The notes below the pieces were generated by a model that was not told the origin of the DNA, made no database searches, and saw only the letters and a list, made by a program, of their open reading frames with translations. Below are positions 1-8,182 of a DNA stretch of 25,714 nt, one piece after another (positions within the stretch are counted from its first letter, which is position 1; every line of letters starts with the position of its first letter). The translations under genes and the position numbers were made by a program. Source of the stretch: a virus; the IMG/VR virus record IMGVR_UViG_3300006916_000338, positions 1-25,714 of that record. The stretch is one strand, 5' to 3'.

Positions 1-90
1 CAAATAAGTGCTGAACACATCTTCTACGTTCAGGGCAGCACCGCCAGCATTACCAGCCGCAGCCTGTAGCATCTTTTTCTTAGTAGCCAT
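1..90 (-). CDS. Fibre-type structural protein, N-terminal fragment (cut by window edge)
   Basis: Only the first 30 residues are present; the gene runs off the left end with no stop. It starts MATKKKMLQAAAG and continues with an Ala/Gly-rich stretch ending in NVEDVFSTYL. The start is well supported by AAGGAG eight bases upstream of the ATG. From memory, similar openings are seen in tail-fibre or LamG-type proteins of marine phages, and its place at the end of the adhesin cluster agrees. The function is therefore inferred mainly from position. It lies 12 bases downstream of the 245-residue fibre gene and is probably in the same transcript. Confidence 0.6.
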   Translation of the reverse strand, partial: MATKKKMLQAAAGNAGGAALNVEDVFSTYL

Positions 91-102
91 TATTGTAGCT
101 CC

Positions 103-840
103 TTATGCTAATGCTTGACCCGCAGTGAAGCCGTACCAGTTAGTCCCGCCATCCCGTGTGGTGAACACGAAGATGTCCTTCGCACTAGCTGTTGCTGTCA
201 GGGTTGGAGCAGTAGCAGCAGGCCAGTCAACACTTGCAGGCCATGTGACTGTGTAGCCAGAAGCTGAAGCATCTTGGATGATCTCGATGGAGAACGTGTA
301 GGACGTGCCGCTTGCTGGTGGGTTGCTGAAGGTGAACGTGGTGTTGCCTGATAGAGTTAAGCTGAAGGAGTTACCATTGTGGCAGTTGACCGCTGGGGAT
401 GTACCAGAGAGGGCAGCGTAGGTTTCGTTGTAGCTACCTGCGATTAGTTCACCTGCTACATCTCCACTATCACTAGCTAAAGTACCTGTAATATTCACCC
501 CTGTGCTAGTTGTGTTTAGCCTCTTGCCATTATCATAGTACAATTCCACAGCATTATCAGCCAAGAACACAGCCATGTTCTCACCTGTTGCACTTTCAAT
601 TTGAACATTGCTTGAGCCTTGAATGTAAAGAACGCCCTGACCTTGGTCACTGATGTAACTATTGCCGCCATCGTGATAAATCTGCAAGTCACTGCTATCG
701 CCTAGCTGTATCTTATCGTTATCTTTTAAGTTAATGCTGCCACCATCAATGTTTACATTATCCTTATCCTGATACGCCATTGTACCAAGGTCAGCATTTG
801 TAGGCACCTGATCGGGGTTTGTTCCAGTAAGTTTAGCCAT
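103..840 (-). CDS. Short tail fibre-like protein (245 aa) sharing modules with the long fibre
   Basis: Probable virion adhesin. The N-terminal part (residues 1-45) carries short repetitive polar segments. A DLQIYHDGGNSYI module follows at about residues 51-63, a motif common in fibre proteins of marine phages. The C-terminal 105 residues form a beta-rich domain with SGNTTFTF, WPASVDWP and a GGTNWYGFTAGQALA end. This domain and the DLQ-YH module are both clearly related to the same modules in the 1134-residue fibre at 4778-8182, so this gene reads like a reduced copy of that fibre without its repeat shaft. The start codon overlaps the upstream stop as TAATG, with GGGAG nearby. It may be an auxiliary fibre or a host-range alternative; no enzymatic motif is visible. 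Confidence 0.75.
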   Translation of the reverse strand: MAKLTGTNPDQVPTNADLGTMAYQDKDNVNIDGGSINLKDNDKIQLGDSSDLQIYHDGGNSYISDQGQGVLYIQGSSNVQIESATGENMAVFLADNAVELYYDNGKRLNTTSTGVNITGTLASDSGDVAGELIAGSYNETYAALSGTSPAVNCHNGNSFSLTLSGNTTFTFSNPPASGTSYTFSIEIIQDASASGYTVTWPASVDWPAATAPTLTATASAKDIFVFTTRDGGTNWYGFTAGQALA

Positions 841-1223
841 TATTCATCTCCCGCCCACTTGCGATACGGTGTCGCTGGTGCATCTACGGTTGGCAGTGAA
901 GCCACCTGTTCATCTGTTAGCTCTTCACGAAGGTTTGCGTGGTAGCCATCAACAGCTTCCATCTCGGCATACTCCATGCCCTCACCGTCAGTCAGCATAG
1001 TGCCTGTCGCACGATACATGGTGCCGATGATGTCGAGCATGGGCGTGTCCGCCATCCACTCGTATGCGCCGCTGGGGCCATCCCACTCAGCGTCTGGCTC
1101 TAAGTCATCAGGACGACTATTGAGTGCATCAGTGGGATCATACTCTTTGTGTGCCAGCGATGCAGCTTCTAGGGCTTCCCAGAGTGCCACTTCGGAGGGG
1201 GCTTTGAGGTAATACGTTGTCAT
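840..1223 (-). CDS. Fibre-associated protein, possible assembly chaperone (127 aa)
   Basis: An acidic, Tyr/Trp-containing 127-residue protein with no membrane segment. The C-terminal stretch DGYHANLREEL followed by ASLPTVDAPATPYRKWAG resembles small proteins often encoded next to fibre genes in alphaproteobacterial phages and prophages. By analogy these may aid fibre folding or cap the fibre, but nothing in the sequence proves this. The start has GGAG nine bases upstream. It lies 3 bases downstream of the large CBM/LamG fibre gene and its stop overlaps the next start (TAATG), so it is co-expressed with both. Confidence 0.65.
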   Translation of the reverse strand: MTTYYLKAPSEVALWEALEAASLAHKEYDPTDALNSRPDDLEPDAEWDGPSGAYEWMADTPMLDIIGTMYRATGTMLTDGEGMEYAEMEAVDGYHANLREELTDEQVASLPTVDAPATPYRKWAGDE

Positions 1224-1226
1224 AGC

Positions 1227-3185
1227 TTATGCCTCCGTCATGGCTTGTAGGGTGGCTGATGAAAGTGCCTTTGGGTATAGGGCAACTTTACTAATGTGCG
1301 CACATTTTCTACTTACAGCGTTAAACGTTCCGTATCCTATGGTTAGTTTAATATCATCAGGAGTTGCCGCTAAGAAGGTGATACCTCCATCGCCATTGTC
1401 AACACTTGATATTTCCCCGTTCATTGCATAGTACACAGGAACAGTCCCAGATGTTCCTTCCCACGAGATTGCTATCCTGTTTTTACCGTTTAAGGGGCTA
1501 ACTCCTGAATTAATATCGCCGCCGTGAGTTGGCTGGTAATACCCACTAGGGCTATTAGAATAACCAACACCAAGATAGTTATTATTATCCTTACCTATTG
1601 AAGCAGCAAATGCAGCCTTTGTGTTGTCTGGGTCATAGATTGCGTCAACTTGGAATGTGCCTTCAATAGTGTTGATGTAGTTCAGCATTGTAGCTTCAAG
1701 GATTTCGGCAGTATCAACCGCCCTAGTCACAGTAGACCCAGAGGTGGGGATGTATGACGTTGGAAAGGAGCCGACTTCTACTTGTGCGCCCCAGACGTAG
1801 ATGCCTGAGTAGCCATCGCCATCATATGAAAGTGAACCATTTTGAGCGCATGAATATACAGCAATGTTTGGGGTTCCTGTTGAGGCTGTTGTTACTGTGA
1901 TAGAGCAACGATACCACCCATTTCCCACATCCTCCATTGAAGTAGGTGGGCTATTCGTTGCCGTCCCGACAGTACCGTTCGACAAATTATACCAAGTCCA
2001 GTAAGAGGTTGATCCGCTGTAGATGTTTAATGCTAAGTAATCACGCTCTGCCTTTTTTGCGAATAAAGACAACGTGTAGGTAGTGGACGCCGACATAGGT
2101 GGGAACGTGACCATGCTGTGGCTAATGCTTGCAGTAGTGTTTTCTTGTATTTTATTGCCAGAAAGAGTGCCGTCTGGAGCAACAACTGCAGCAGTAATTA
2201 GTGAAGAATTTGAAGTAGAAAAGTTAGAAAGATCACCAGACTGCGTCAGCAAATTCGTCCGAGCTTCCTCAATCAGCAGCCCTTTGCTTTCACCTGTCAC
2301 TGGATCGTGGTCAAACCGTGCCTCACCGGATGCCGCTGTTTGCAGCACTGGCTGGTATTTCACGATGGGGCTAGAGGTTGTCGCTGTGTAGGCTGTGGCG
2401 GAACTGCGCTGTTCTAGCTGGAACCCCCAGATAAAGAACTCAGAGCCTGACGCAATGTTAGTAGCTGGCGCACCGTTTCCTGTGCTGTCTGCAAAACTAG
2501 CGTCAACAAATATAGTTTGCGCAGTGCCTGCTGATGTCCCAGAAAACGTTACACGATACCAGCCATTGCCCACATCTGTTGTTGTTGGAGTGCCTTCATC
2601 TGTACCCACTGTAGTGCCGTCTGAAAGATTTATTGTCCTAGCAGATATTGTGTCAATATAACCATTGCCGCTAGTCCTTGACTGCATATTTACACGAACA
2701 TAATCCCAGTTTGACTTCTTCAAGTACACGCTTGCAGTGTACGCTGTTGAGGCCAATCCTACGGGGCTTTGAGCCACGTTTCGATATGGACCTTCAGTTG
2801 TAATCTCAATTGTATTAGCTGTTGTTGTTCCATCAGGCGCAGTTGTTGTATTAGCTGTACTTGTTGTGCCAGAACCTGCCCAAGGCGAAAGTGTCGTATT
2901 CTGACTGTAGGTAATCAAATTCTCCTCTGCCTTAGCCGTGGTCTTACCATCCCAGTAAGTCGCAGTGGAGCCACGGGTAAACGTGATCCGTGGATCAAGG
3001 GTCTTGCTGTTCGCAAAGTCTAGCAGAAGGGACGGGCGAATGTCGGGGAGGTCAGCAGTATTGTCTAGCTGGTTAAGTTCTGCAGCAGATGCAGTGAGGT
3101 CACTAATCTCTGATACACTAATAGCCCCATCAGCCAGTGGATTACCCGCTGCGATTAGGTTTGCTAAGTCTCTTGCTTTTGTCAT
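1227..3185 (-). CDS. Tail fibre with two carbohydrate-binding-like modules and a C-terminal LamG-like domain (652 aa)
   Basis: Predicted receptor-binding adhesin. After an N-terminal helical region (residues 1-50) comes an ITFTRGSTATYWD segment near residue 70. Two homologous beta-sandwich modules follow, at about 95-260 and 317-485. Each contains a DVGNGWYR motif and ends in a WGxQxE strand (WGFQLEQ and WGAQVEV), the pattern of CBM4/9-like carbohydrate-binding folds. A link with EARTNLL lies between them. The last 160 residues resemble a concanavalin A/LamG lectin-like domain. The duplicated module suggests multivalent sugar binding on the host surface. GAGGATAACTAA before the ATG is a good ribosome-binding site. 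The domain names are recognised from motifs and not from a search; a structural adhesin role is likely. Confidence 0.8.
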   Translation of the reverse strand: MTKARDLANLIAAGNPLADGAISVSEISDLTASAAELNQLDNTADLPDIRPSLLLDFANSKTLDPRITFTRGSTATYWDGKTTAKAEENLITYSQNTTLSPWAGSGTTSTANTTTAPDGTTTANTIEITTEGPYRNVAQSPVGLASTAYTASVYLKKSNWDYVRVNMQSRTSGNGYIDTISARTINLSDGTTVGTDEGTPTTTDVGNGWYRVTFSGTSAGTAQTIFVDASFADSTGNGAPATNIASGSEFFIWGFQLEQRSSATAYTATTSSPIVKYQPVLQTAASGEARFDHDPVTGESKGLLIEEARTNLLTQSGDLSNFSTSNSSLITAAVVAPDGTLSGNKIQENTTASISHSMVTFPPMSASTTYTLSLFAKKAERDYLALNIYSGSTSYWTWYNLSNGTVGTATNSPPTSMEDVGNGWYRCSITVTTASTGTPNIAVYSCAQNGSLSYDGDGYSGIYVWGAQVEVGSFPTSYIPTSGSTVTRAVDTAEILEATMLNYINTIEGTFQVDAIYDPDNTKAAFAASIGKDNNNYLGVGYSNSPSGYYQPTHGGDINSGVSPLNGKNRIAISWEGTSGTVPVYYAMNGEISSVDNGDGGITFLAATPDDIKLTIGYGTFNAVSRKCAHISKVALYPKALSSATLQAMTEA

Positions 3186-3197
3186 TTAGTTATCCTC

Positions 3198-3665
3198 TTA
3201 TGCAGGCTTTACAGGCCAGTCAGCCTCATTAAGGTTTGGAAAGTTAGCGTGGCTTGTGATGTCCCTCAGTGCCTGACGATATGTTGCCCATGCTGTAGCA
3301 TCTACGGGGGCGTCAGCTACTTGTGTCCAGTCAGATTGCATTAAAAGATTATCACGCTGCCCACGATTAGACAAAGCAACGCTATCGTCCCACGCCTGTG
3401 TCTCTTCAGCGGTCTTGCTTGATGTAGTCCAGCCAACAGTCCAAGCGCCAGCAACCAAAGATGGTGTAGCTTCCTGTTCAACCTTCTGTGTACGGTCATC
3501 GATGCTAGGCATGTCTGTATATACAACAGTGTATACGCCATAGCTTTCAAGCATCTCACTAGGGATTTGCTTTGGGAACGAGGTGTTAGAGTTGTCACGG
3601 CGTAGTTGCCCTACGGAATAGGGGTATGTATCTACACTACCGCTTGTAATTTTGACGAGCGACAT
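3198..3665 (-). CDS. Tail fibre assembly chaperone-like protein (155 aa)
   Basis: The C-terminal half contains RGQRDNLLMQSDWTQV, APVDATAWATYRQALRDI and FPNLNEADWPVKP. This is the signature of the small phage tail assembly chaperone family (R-LL--SDWTQ--D then W--YRQ-LRD). Members normally sit beside tail fibre genes and help them fold or trimerise, and this one lies between two predicted adhesin genes. The N-terminal 60 residues (MSLVKITSGSVDTYPY onward) match the usual front part of such proteins. AAAGGAG precedes the start. It is cytoplasmic during assembly and probably absent from the virion. Confidence in the family is fairly high, while the fibre it serves is inferred. Confidence 0.75.
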   Translation of the reverse strand: MSLVKITSGSVDTYPYSVGQLRRDNSNTSFPKQIPSEMLESYGVYTVVYTDMPSIDDRTQKVEQEATPSLVAGAWTVGWTTSSKTAEETQAWDDSVALSNRGQRDNLLMQSDWTQVADAPVDATAWATYRQALRDITSHANFPNLNEADWPVKPA

Positions 3666-3683
3666 TTAAGTCTCCTTTTGTGT

Positions 3684-4781
3684 TTAACCGAAGTCTTTGT
3701 AGGCTATGCCAGCACACGTTGGGCCAGATGTGGGAAAACCAGTTAAAACGGGATCAGCATACTTGCTCCCAAAACCTGTTGTGGAGTCAAACTCATATGC
3801 GTTCATTAGTTTGGCGTTGTTTACACCAAGAAATACGACATCTCCCGCTGTATTAAAGGCAACATTAGTGCCTGTGGCACTTGCAGGAGAGGCAGTGCTT
3901 GACAACTCTGAACCTAAAGTGCTTGTCGCATTATCCCACGCAAAAGCCTTTACATAAGGGTAGGTGTTTGTCGCAACAACTATAGCTTTATCATCAGGTG
4001 AAAACTGTGCATCATACGGATAGAAAGAGAACGAGGGTGACACATTTGTCCCAAGCCCCGTTACGTCATTCCATGTATAAATCAATAACCTTTGTGTAGC
4101 TGTGGCAGTCACCGCAGAAAACATTACATGGTCACCAGCACTGTTCCAACTAACACGGTACTGTCCACTTACATTAACCGCAGTGTCTTCTTCTGTACCG
4201 TAGCCAGAGCCAGTCCACTTAATAACTTTAGCACGATTAGATACTGTACCAATCCAATTATCAGTATTAGACCAAGCTATACCTTTTGCCTCTTGCCCAC
4301 CCAAAAAGTTACTTGTGTATCTAGCCCCAAAGCCACTTGAGTCAGACCATTGATAAGTGTAAAAGTTGTTGCTGCTAGTATTTGATGCTAGAGAAACAAA
4401 ACTGCCAGAGTTGCTAAAAGCTAATCCTGTTGCACTACTACCTGAAGGTAGACTTGAGGGGTTACTGTATTTAGCACCCAATGCCCCTCCAGCAAAAGCG
4501 TAAGCAGACACAAGGGGTGAGTCAAAGTGAGTAAACACAATCGCACCACCATCACCTGACCAACCAACCTGACCTTGAGTAGCTGGTCTATTGGGAGGAG
4601 CTGTTGATCCTGCTGGAATATTTTGATACGTCCCAAACCCATCGTTTTTGTTAAACGGTATGACAACAAGAGAGTTCCGTAGGTCTGAAACAGTACCACT
4701 ACAAGCAATCGCAACATACTGCTCTGTTTCACCACCAGCACCAGCCGCTGCGAGTGCGGCAAGTTTACTAATCACACTCAT
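3684..4781 (-). CDS. Beta-propeller-like virion protein (365 aa)
   Basis: The protein consists of about six or seven repeats of roughly 45-55 residues. Each has a pattern like WSxxGxxxxF or AFSxSGxFVS followed by YxWxxxxGFGxxYxxP (for example GGALGAKYSNP, SSGFGARYTSN, TTGFGSKYADP). This is the look of a WD40/YVTN-type beta-propeller. I chose the ATG at 4781 because it overlaps the upstream fibre stop as ATGA; a start further upstream at 4814 would intrude into the fibre gene. The N-terminus (MSVISKLAALAAAGAGG) is helical and may anchor it to the particle. The function is unknown; its position between fibre genes suggests a peripheral adhesin or receptor-binding component. No sialidase Asp-box is convincing. 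Confidence 0.65.
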   Translation of the reverse strand: MSVISKLAALAAAGAGGETEQYVAIACSGTVSDLRNSLVVIPFNKNDGFGTYQNIPAGSTAPPNRPATQGQVGWSGDGGAIVFTHFDSPLVSAYAFAGGALGAKYSNPSSLPSGSSATGLAFSNSGSFVSLASNTSSNNFYTYQWSDSSGFGARYTSNFLGGQEAKGIAWSNTDNWIGTVSNRAKVIKWTGSGYGTEEDTAVNVSGQYRVSWNSAGDHVMFSAVTATATQRLLIYTWNDVTGLGTNVSPSFSFYPYDAQFSPDDKAIVVATNTYPYVKAFAWDNATSTLGSELSSTASPASATGTNVAFNTAGDVVFLGVNNAKLMNAYEFDSTTGFGSKYADPVLTGFPTSGPTCAGIAYKDFG

Positions 4782-7700
4782 GCTAATGCAGCCCCAGCTT
4801 GGAAGCCGTACCATGTAGTACCGCCATCGTAGGTGATAAAGACCAGCACATTAGTCTCGCCACTAGCAGGTGAGTCAGGAGCAGTACCACCTGCCCAATC
4901 AACAGAGCTAGGCCATGTCAATGTATGTGTGCCGCCAGCCGTTACCTTGAGTGTGAAGCCAACAGAACGCCCTGAAGTAACACCAGCAAAAGTGAAAGTA
5001 GTATTACCAGATGTGCTAATAGCAAAGCCACCCGCTGTGTCAGCATCAATGCTAGGCGTAGTGCCTGACAAAGCTGTGTAACCTTCTTGAGTAGTGCCTA
5101 CATAGCCAACGCCAGAAAGGTGGAGGTCTTTGAAGCGGTTGCTTGATGAGCCAAGATTTATAGCAGCATCTCTAGCGCCTCCATTAGTACCTCTTGGTAC
5201 CATATGAGGGCCAGCGGGATCAAATAACAAAGTTACATCAGATTTACCAATGTAAGGTAAGCTAACGTAAGACCCAATACTCCCCACAGTGGTGCCGTCT
5301 TTGTAGAAAGTGGCAAGGTCTCCATCACTGTTAAGGCGTGACAATATTAATGATACATCATTGCTAACGGCTGACCTGACCCCATCAACACTAGATATAA
5401 CAGTGCCAGCAGTATTTACGCTGTTTACGGTTTTACCAACATACAACTTACCGCTGCTGTCAATATCTACATAGGAAGTACCCGTATTAGCGTTCCTAAA
5501 ACTTAAAGTTGAATCAGCATTTACGTTTGATTTACCTATAGCGTAATCGGTGCCGGGGCTTGAGCTAAATACTAAAGACCCAAAACTTGTGTTTGAGCCT
5601 GTAGCGTTTGAGTCTCTTATTGTAGCTAAAGCACCAGATGTTGCTTGTGGAACGCCGTACAGATAGAATAATGAACTTTGGGCTGTAGTACCAATGGTGA
5701 GTTTATCAGAAACCACAGTACCTGTTACGTCAATTCCTGTGGCGTCAGTGTTTAAAACAGTAGTTCCGTTATGTCGTAACTGTGCGCCAGCATCGTTTTG
5801 GAACAAGGCAATCGTTGACCCATCGCCGTCTTCGATGCGAACCTCATTTCCCCTAATCCGCAAGTCGCCAGTGCCTTGCTCATATATATAACTTGTTGAC
5901 CCTGTATGATACACCTGCAAATCCGCAGACGCACCAAAAGTCGCCTTCACGTTGTCGCCGTAAGCCAAGTTACCCGTCATAGTATCGCCAGCTACTTCTA
6001 CGTAACGAGCATCAGCCTGTGACTTAGTATAAGTATCAGCTACTACAAATGTACCATAAGCTACAATGTCTACGCTATCACCTGCTGTAGCACCTGTAGT
6101 CAACACAACGGATGTACCACTTGTAGCAGTAAAGTCTGTACCACTGATAAGCTTCACACCGTTTAGGTATACATCTACATAGCCGGGGTCATATGTAACA
6201 GCAAAGGTAGTCTGACCAGATGTAGCTGTATAAGTCTGACGTTCAGCTGTACCGTTTACAGATGAACCAGCAGCCTGCCATCCAGAGCCGCCGTAGACAT
6301 ACATGATGTCAGTCGTAGTATTGAAGTACAAAGCACCAGTAATAAGTGCATCACCGTCATTGTCTAACGCAGGAGCAGAAGCCTTAGCACCTAAGTAACG
6401 ATCATCAAAGTCATCGTATGATGCAGCGGCATTGGTTGCAGAGGTTGCAGCTGCAGTAGCAGAGTTACCTGCATTAGTCTCACTGGTAGCAGCATTGGTA
6501 GCTGAGGTAGCAGCAGCAGTAGCACTAGCAGAGGCAGCAGTAGCTGAACCAAGTATACCATCTACATATGTTTTAGTTGTAAGGTCAGCAGCATTAGTTG
6601 GGGTGTGAGTAGTTGTAATTGGTGAACTGCCCATATTAATGGAACCTGTCATGGTTCCACCAGTCAGAGCTAAGAATGTAGTGTCAGCATAGTTTTTGGT
6701 TGCTGCGTCCTGTGCTGCAGTAGGATCACCCAAGCCAGTAATCTTACTTGTACCCATAGCAATAGCACCAGTCATAGTGCCACCTGCCAGTGGTAACTTA
6801 GTAGCAATGCTAGTGGTTACAGTGTTTGCAAAGTCGGCATCATCGCCCAGCGCAGCAGCTAGTTCGTTTAGTGTGTCCAGTGTGCCGGGTGCAGAGTCAA
6901 CCAAGTTAGCTACGGAGGTATCTACATACCCCTTAGTTGCAGCATCATTTGTATTAACTGGTGTAGTCAGGTTAGTGATGGTAGCTGTAGTACCAGCATT
7001 CATATTCAACGTACCATTAACCGTTACGTCTTGGAACGATGATGTACCTGTAGAAGTTACGTTACCTGTCAGATTACCTGTGACATTACCAGTTACATTT
7101 CCAGTGACGTTACCTGTTACGTTACCAGTAAGTGGACCTACAAAGCTAGTACCTGTAACGGTTGTACCTGTTATAGCTGCAGGACTTGCTGCACCAATAA
7201 TAGCACCGTCAATAGCCCCACCATTAATATCAACAGTCGCCAAGGTGGCTTGTCCAGATGTCGATACAGTCGTAAAGCTACCAGCAGCAGCACTAGAAGC
7301 ACCAATAACTGTACCATCAATATTACCTGCGTTAATGTCTACTGTAGCTAGTGTAGTTGTACCAGTAGCTGACAGTGTAGTGAAAGCACCTGTAGAGGGA
7401 GTAGAAGCACCAATAGTGGCATTATCAAGAGTACCACCGTTAATGTCTGCAGTAGCTGCAGTAAGACTTGTGTTGGCTGCAAGTGTGGTAAATGTACCAG
7501 CTACAGGTGTAGTGTTACCGATAACTGTATTGTCTGCTGCACCTGAGTTAATGTCGGCAGAAGTAATTGTTGCTGTGCCTGTGAAAGTAGACGTACCTGT
7601 TACAGCAAATGTACCGCCTACTGTAGCATTACCTGAAGCATCCATAGTGGTAAAGTCTGCAGCAGCGGGAGTAGTCCCACCGATAGCTGTACCATCTATT

Positions 7701-8182
7701 GTACCACCATTAATGTCGGCAGTAGTAGCTACAACAGAAGTGAATGTACCGGCAGCTGGAGTTGTACCACCAATGACTGTACTATCAATAGTACCGCCTG
7801 TAATAACTACAGAGTCAATATAACCAATACCATCAATATACAGGTTTTTAAACTCTGCACCTACTGCACCCAAGTCTACATCATCGTCAGTTACAGGTAC
7901 AATAGCACCGTCTTGAATGCGTATCTGTTCTACTGCAGAACCACTTACCTCTGTATATACACTGATACGGTTGTTTGTTGTATCTACGACTACTTTGTTC
8001 TGAGCATCAAGATCGGCAATGAGTGGTACGTAAGTACCTTCAGCAGAAGTGCCATCGTGTTTGTGACCCGTGCTGTTATTAAAAGCATCACGGATAGCGT
8101 TAAACTCTGCGTTTACTGGTGCAGCTTTGATAACCGCATTTGCGATAATGTCAGCTACGGACTGTCTGGTATATCCCGCCAT
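4778..8182 (-). CDS. Major tail fibre, repetitive (1134 aa)
   Basis: This is the largest gene here. Residues 1-120 form the likely virion-attachment region (opening MAGYTRQSVADII). Residues about 125-340 hold six divergent copies of an ADINGGTIDGTVIG(G/A)TTPAAGTFTT unit of about 30-40 residues, a beta-helical shaft pattern. Residues about 350-376 are a tandem TGNV run. Two DAATKGYVD or DAATKNYAD segments follow, then an Ala/Ser/Thr-rich coiled-coil stretch (about 545-590), an ALYFNTTTDIMYVYG segment and a beta module near 650-680. A DLQVYHTGSTSYI module lies near 750, and the C-terminal domain (1036-1134) ends GGTTWYGFQAGAALA. The last two modules are shared with the 245-residue protein. The start has GGGAG upstream and directly follows the nozzle gene stop. 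Presumed trimeric host-recognition fibre. Confidence 0.85.
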   Translation of the reverse strand: MAGYTRQSVADIIANAVIKAAPVNAEFNAIRDAFNNSTGHKHDGTSAEGTYVPLIADLDAQNKVVVDTTNNRISVYTEVSGSAVEQIRIQDGAIVPVTDDDVDLGAVGAEFKNLYIDGIGYIDSVVITGGTIDSTVIGGTTPAAGTFTSVVATTADINGGTIDGTAIGGTTPAAADFTTMDASGNATVGGTFAVTGTSTFTGTATITSADINSGAADNTVIGNTTPVAGTFTTLAANTSLTAATADINGGTLDNATIGASTPSTGAFTTLSATGTTTLATVDINAGNIDGTVIGASSAAAGSFTTVSTSGQATLATVDINGGAIDGAIIGAASPAAITGTTVTGTSFVGPLTGNVTGNVTGNVTGNVTGNLTGNVTSTGTSSFQDVTVNGTLNMNAGTTATITNLTTPVNTNDAATKGYVDTSVANLVDSAPGTLDTLNELAAALGDDADFANTVTTSIATKLPLAGGTMTGAIAMGTSKITGLGDPTAAQDAATKNYADTTFLALTGGTMTGSINMGSSPITTTHTPTNAADLTTKTYVDGILGSATAASASATAAATSATNAATSETNAGNSATAAATSATNAAASYDDFDDRYLGAKASAPALDNDGDALITGALYFNTTTDIMYVYGGSGWQAAGSSVNGTAERQTYTATSGQTTFAVTYDPGYVDVYLNGVKLISGTDFTATSGTSVVLTTGATAGDSVDIVAYGTFVVADTYTKSQADARYVEVAGDTMTGNLAYGDNVKATFGASADLQVYHTGSTSYIYEQGTGDLRIRGNEVRIEDGDGSTIALFQNDAGAQLRHNGTTVLNTDATGIDVTGTVVSDKLTIGTTAQSSLFYLYGVPQATSGALATIRDSNATGSNTSFGSLVFSSSPGTDYAIGKSNVNADSTLSFRNANTGTSYVDIDSSGKLYVGKTVNSVNTAGTVISSVDGVRSAVSNDVSLILSRLNSDGDLATFYKDGTTVGSIGSYVSLPYIGKSDVTLLFDPAGPHMVPRGTNGGARDAAINLGSSSNRFKDLHLSGVGYVGTTQEGYTALSGTTPSIDADTAGGFAISTSGNTTFTFAGVTSGRSVGFTLKVTAGGTHTLTWPSSVDWAGGTAPDSPASGETNVLVFITYDGGTTWYGFQAGAALA
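7054..7134 (-). repeat. Tandem TGNV-coding repeat inside the long fibre gene
   Basis: Six to seven units of about 12 bases, each encoding Thr-Gly-Asn-Val or Leu, lie in tandem within the fibre shaft. The protein repeat is nearly perfect but the codons vary between units (GTT/GTA/GTC, ACC/ACA). Selection therefore acts on the protein, and copy number may still change by slippage in steps of four residues. Confidence 0.7.

Noticed and set aside
3341-3598. 85-codon minus-strand frame inside the chaperone-like gene
   Set aside because: Out-of-frame shadow of a well-supported gene, without a ribosome-binding site or recognisable sequence.
6696-7823. A 375-codon open frame on the plus strand opposite the long fibre gene
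   Set aside because: It mirrors the repetitive Thr/Gly/Ala codons of the fibre shaft, giving a Val/Pro/Ala-rich shadow with no start signal. Repeats of this kind often leave the opposite strand open.
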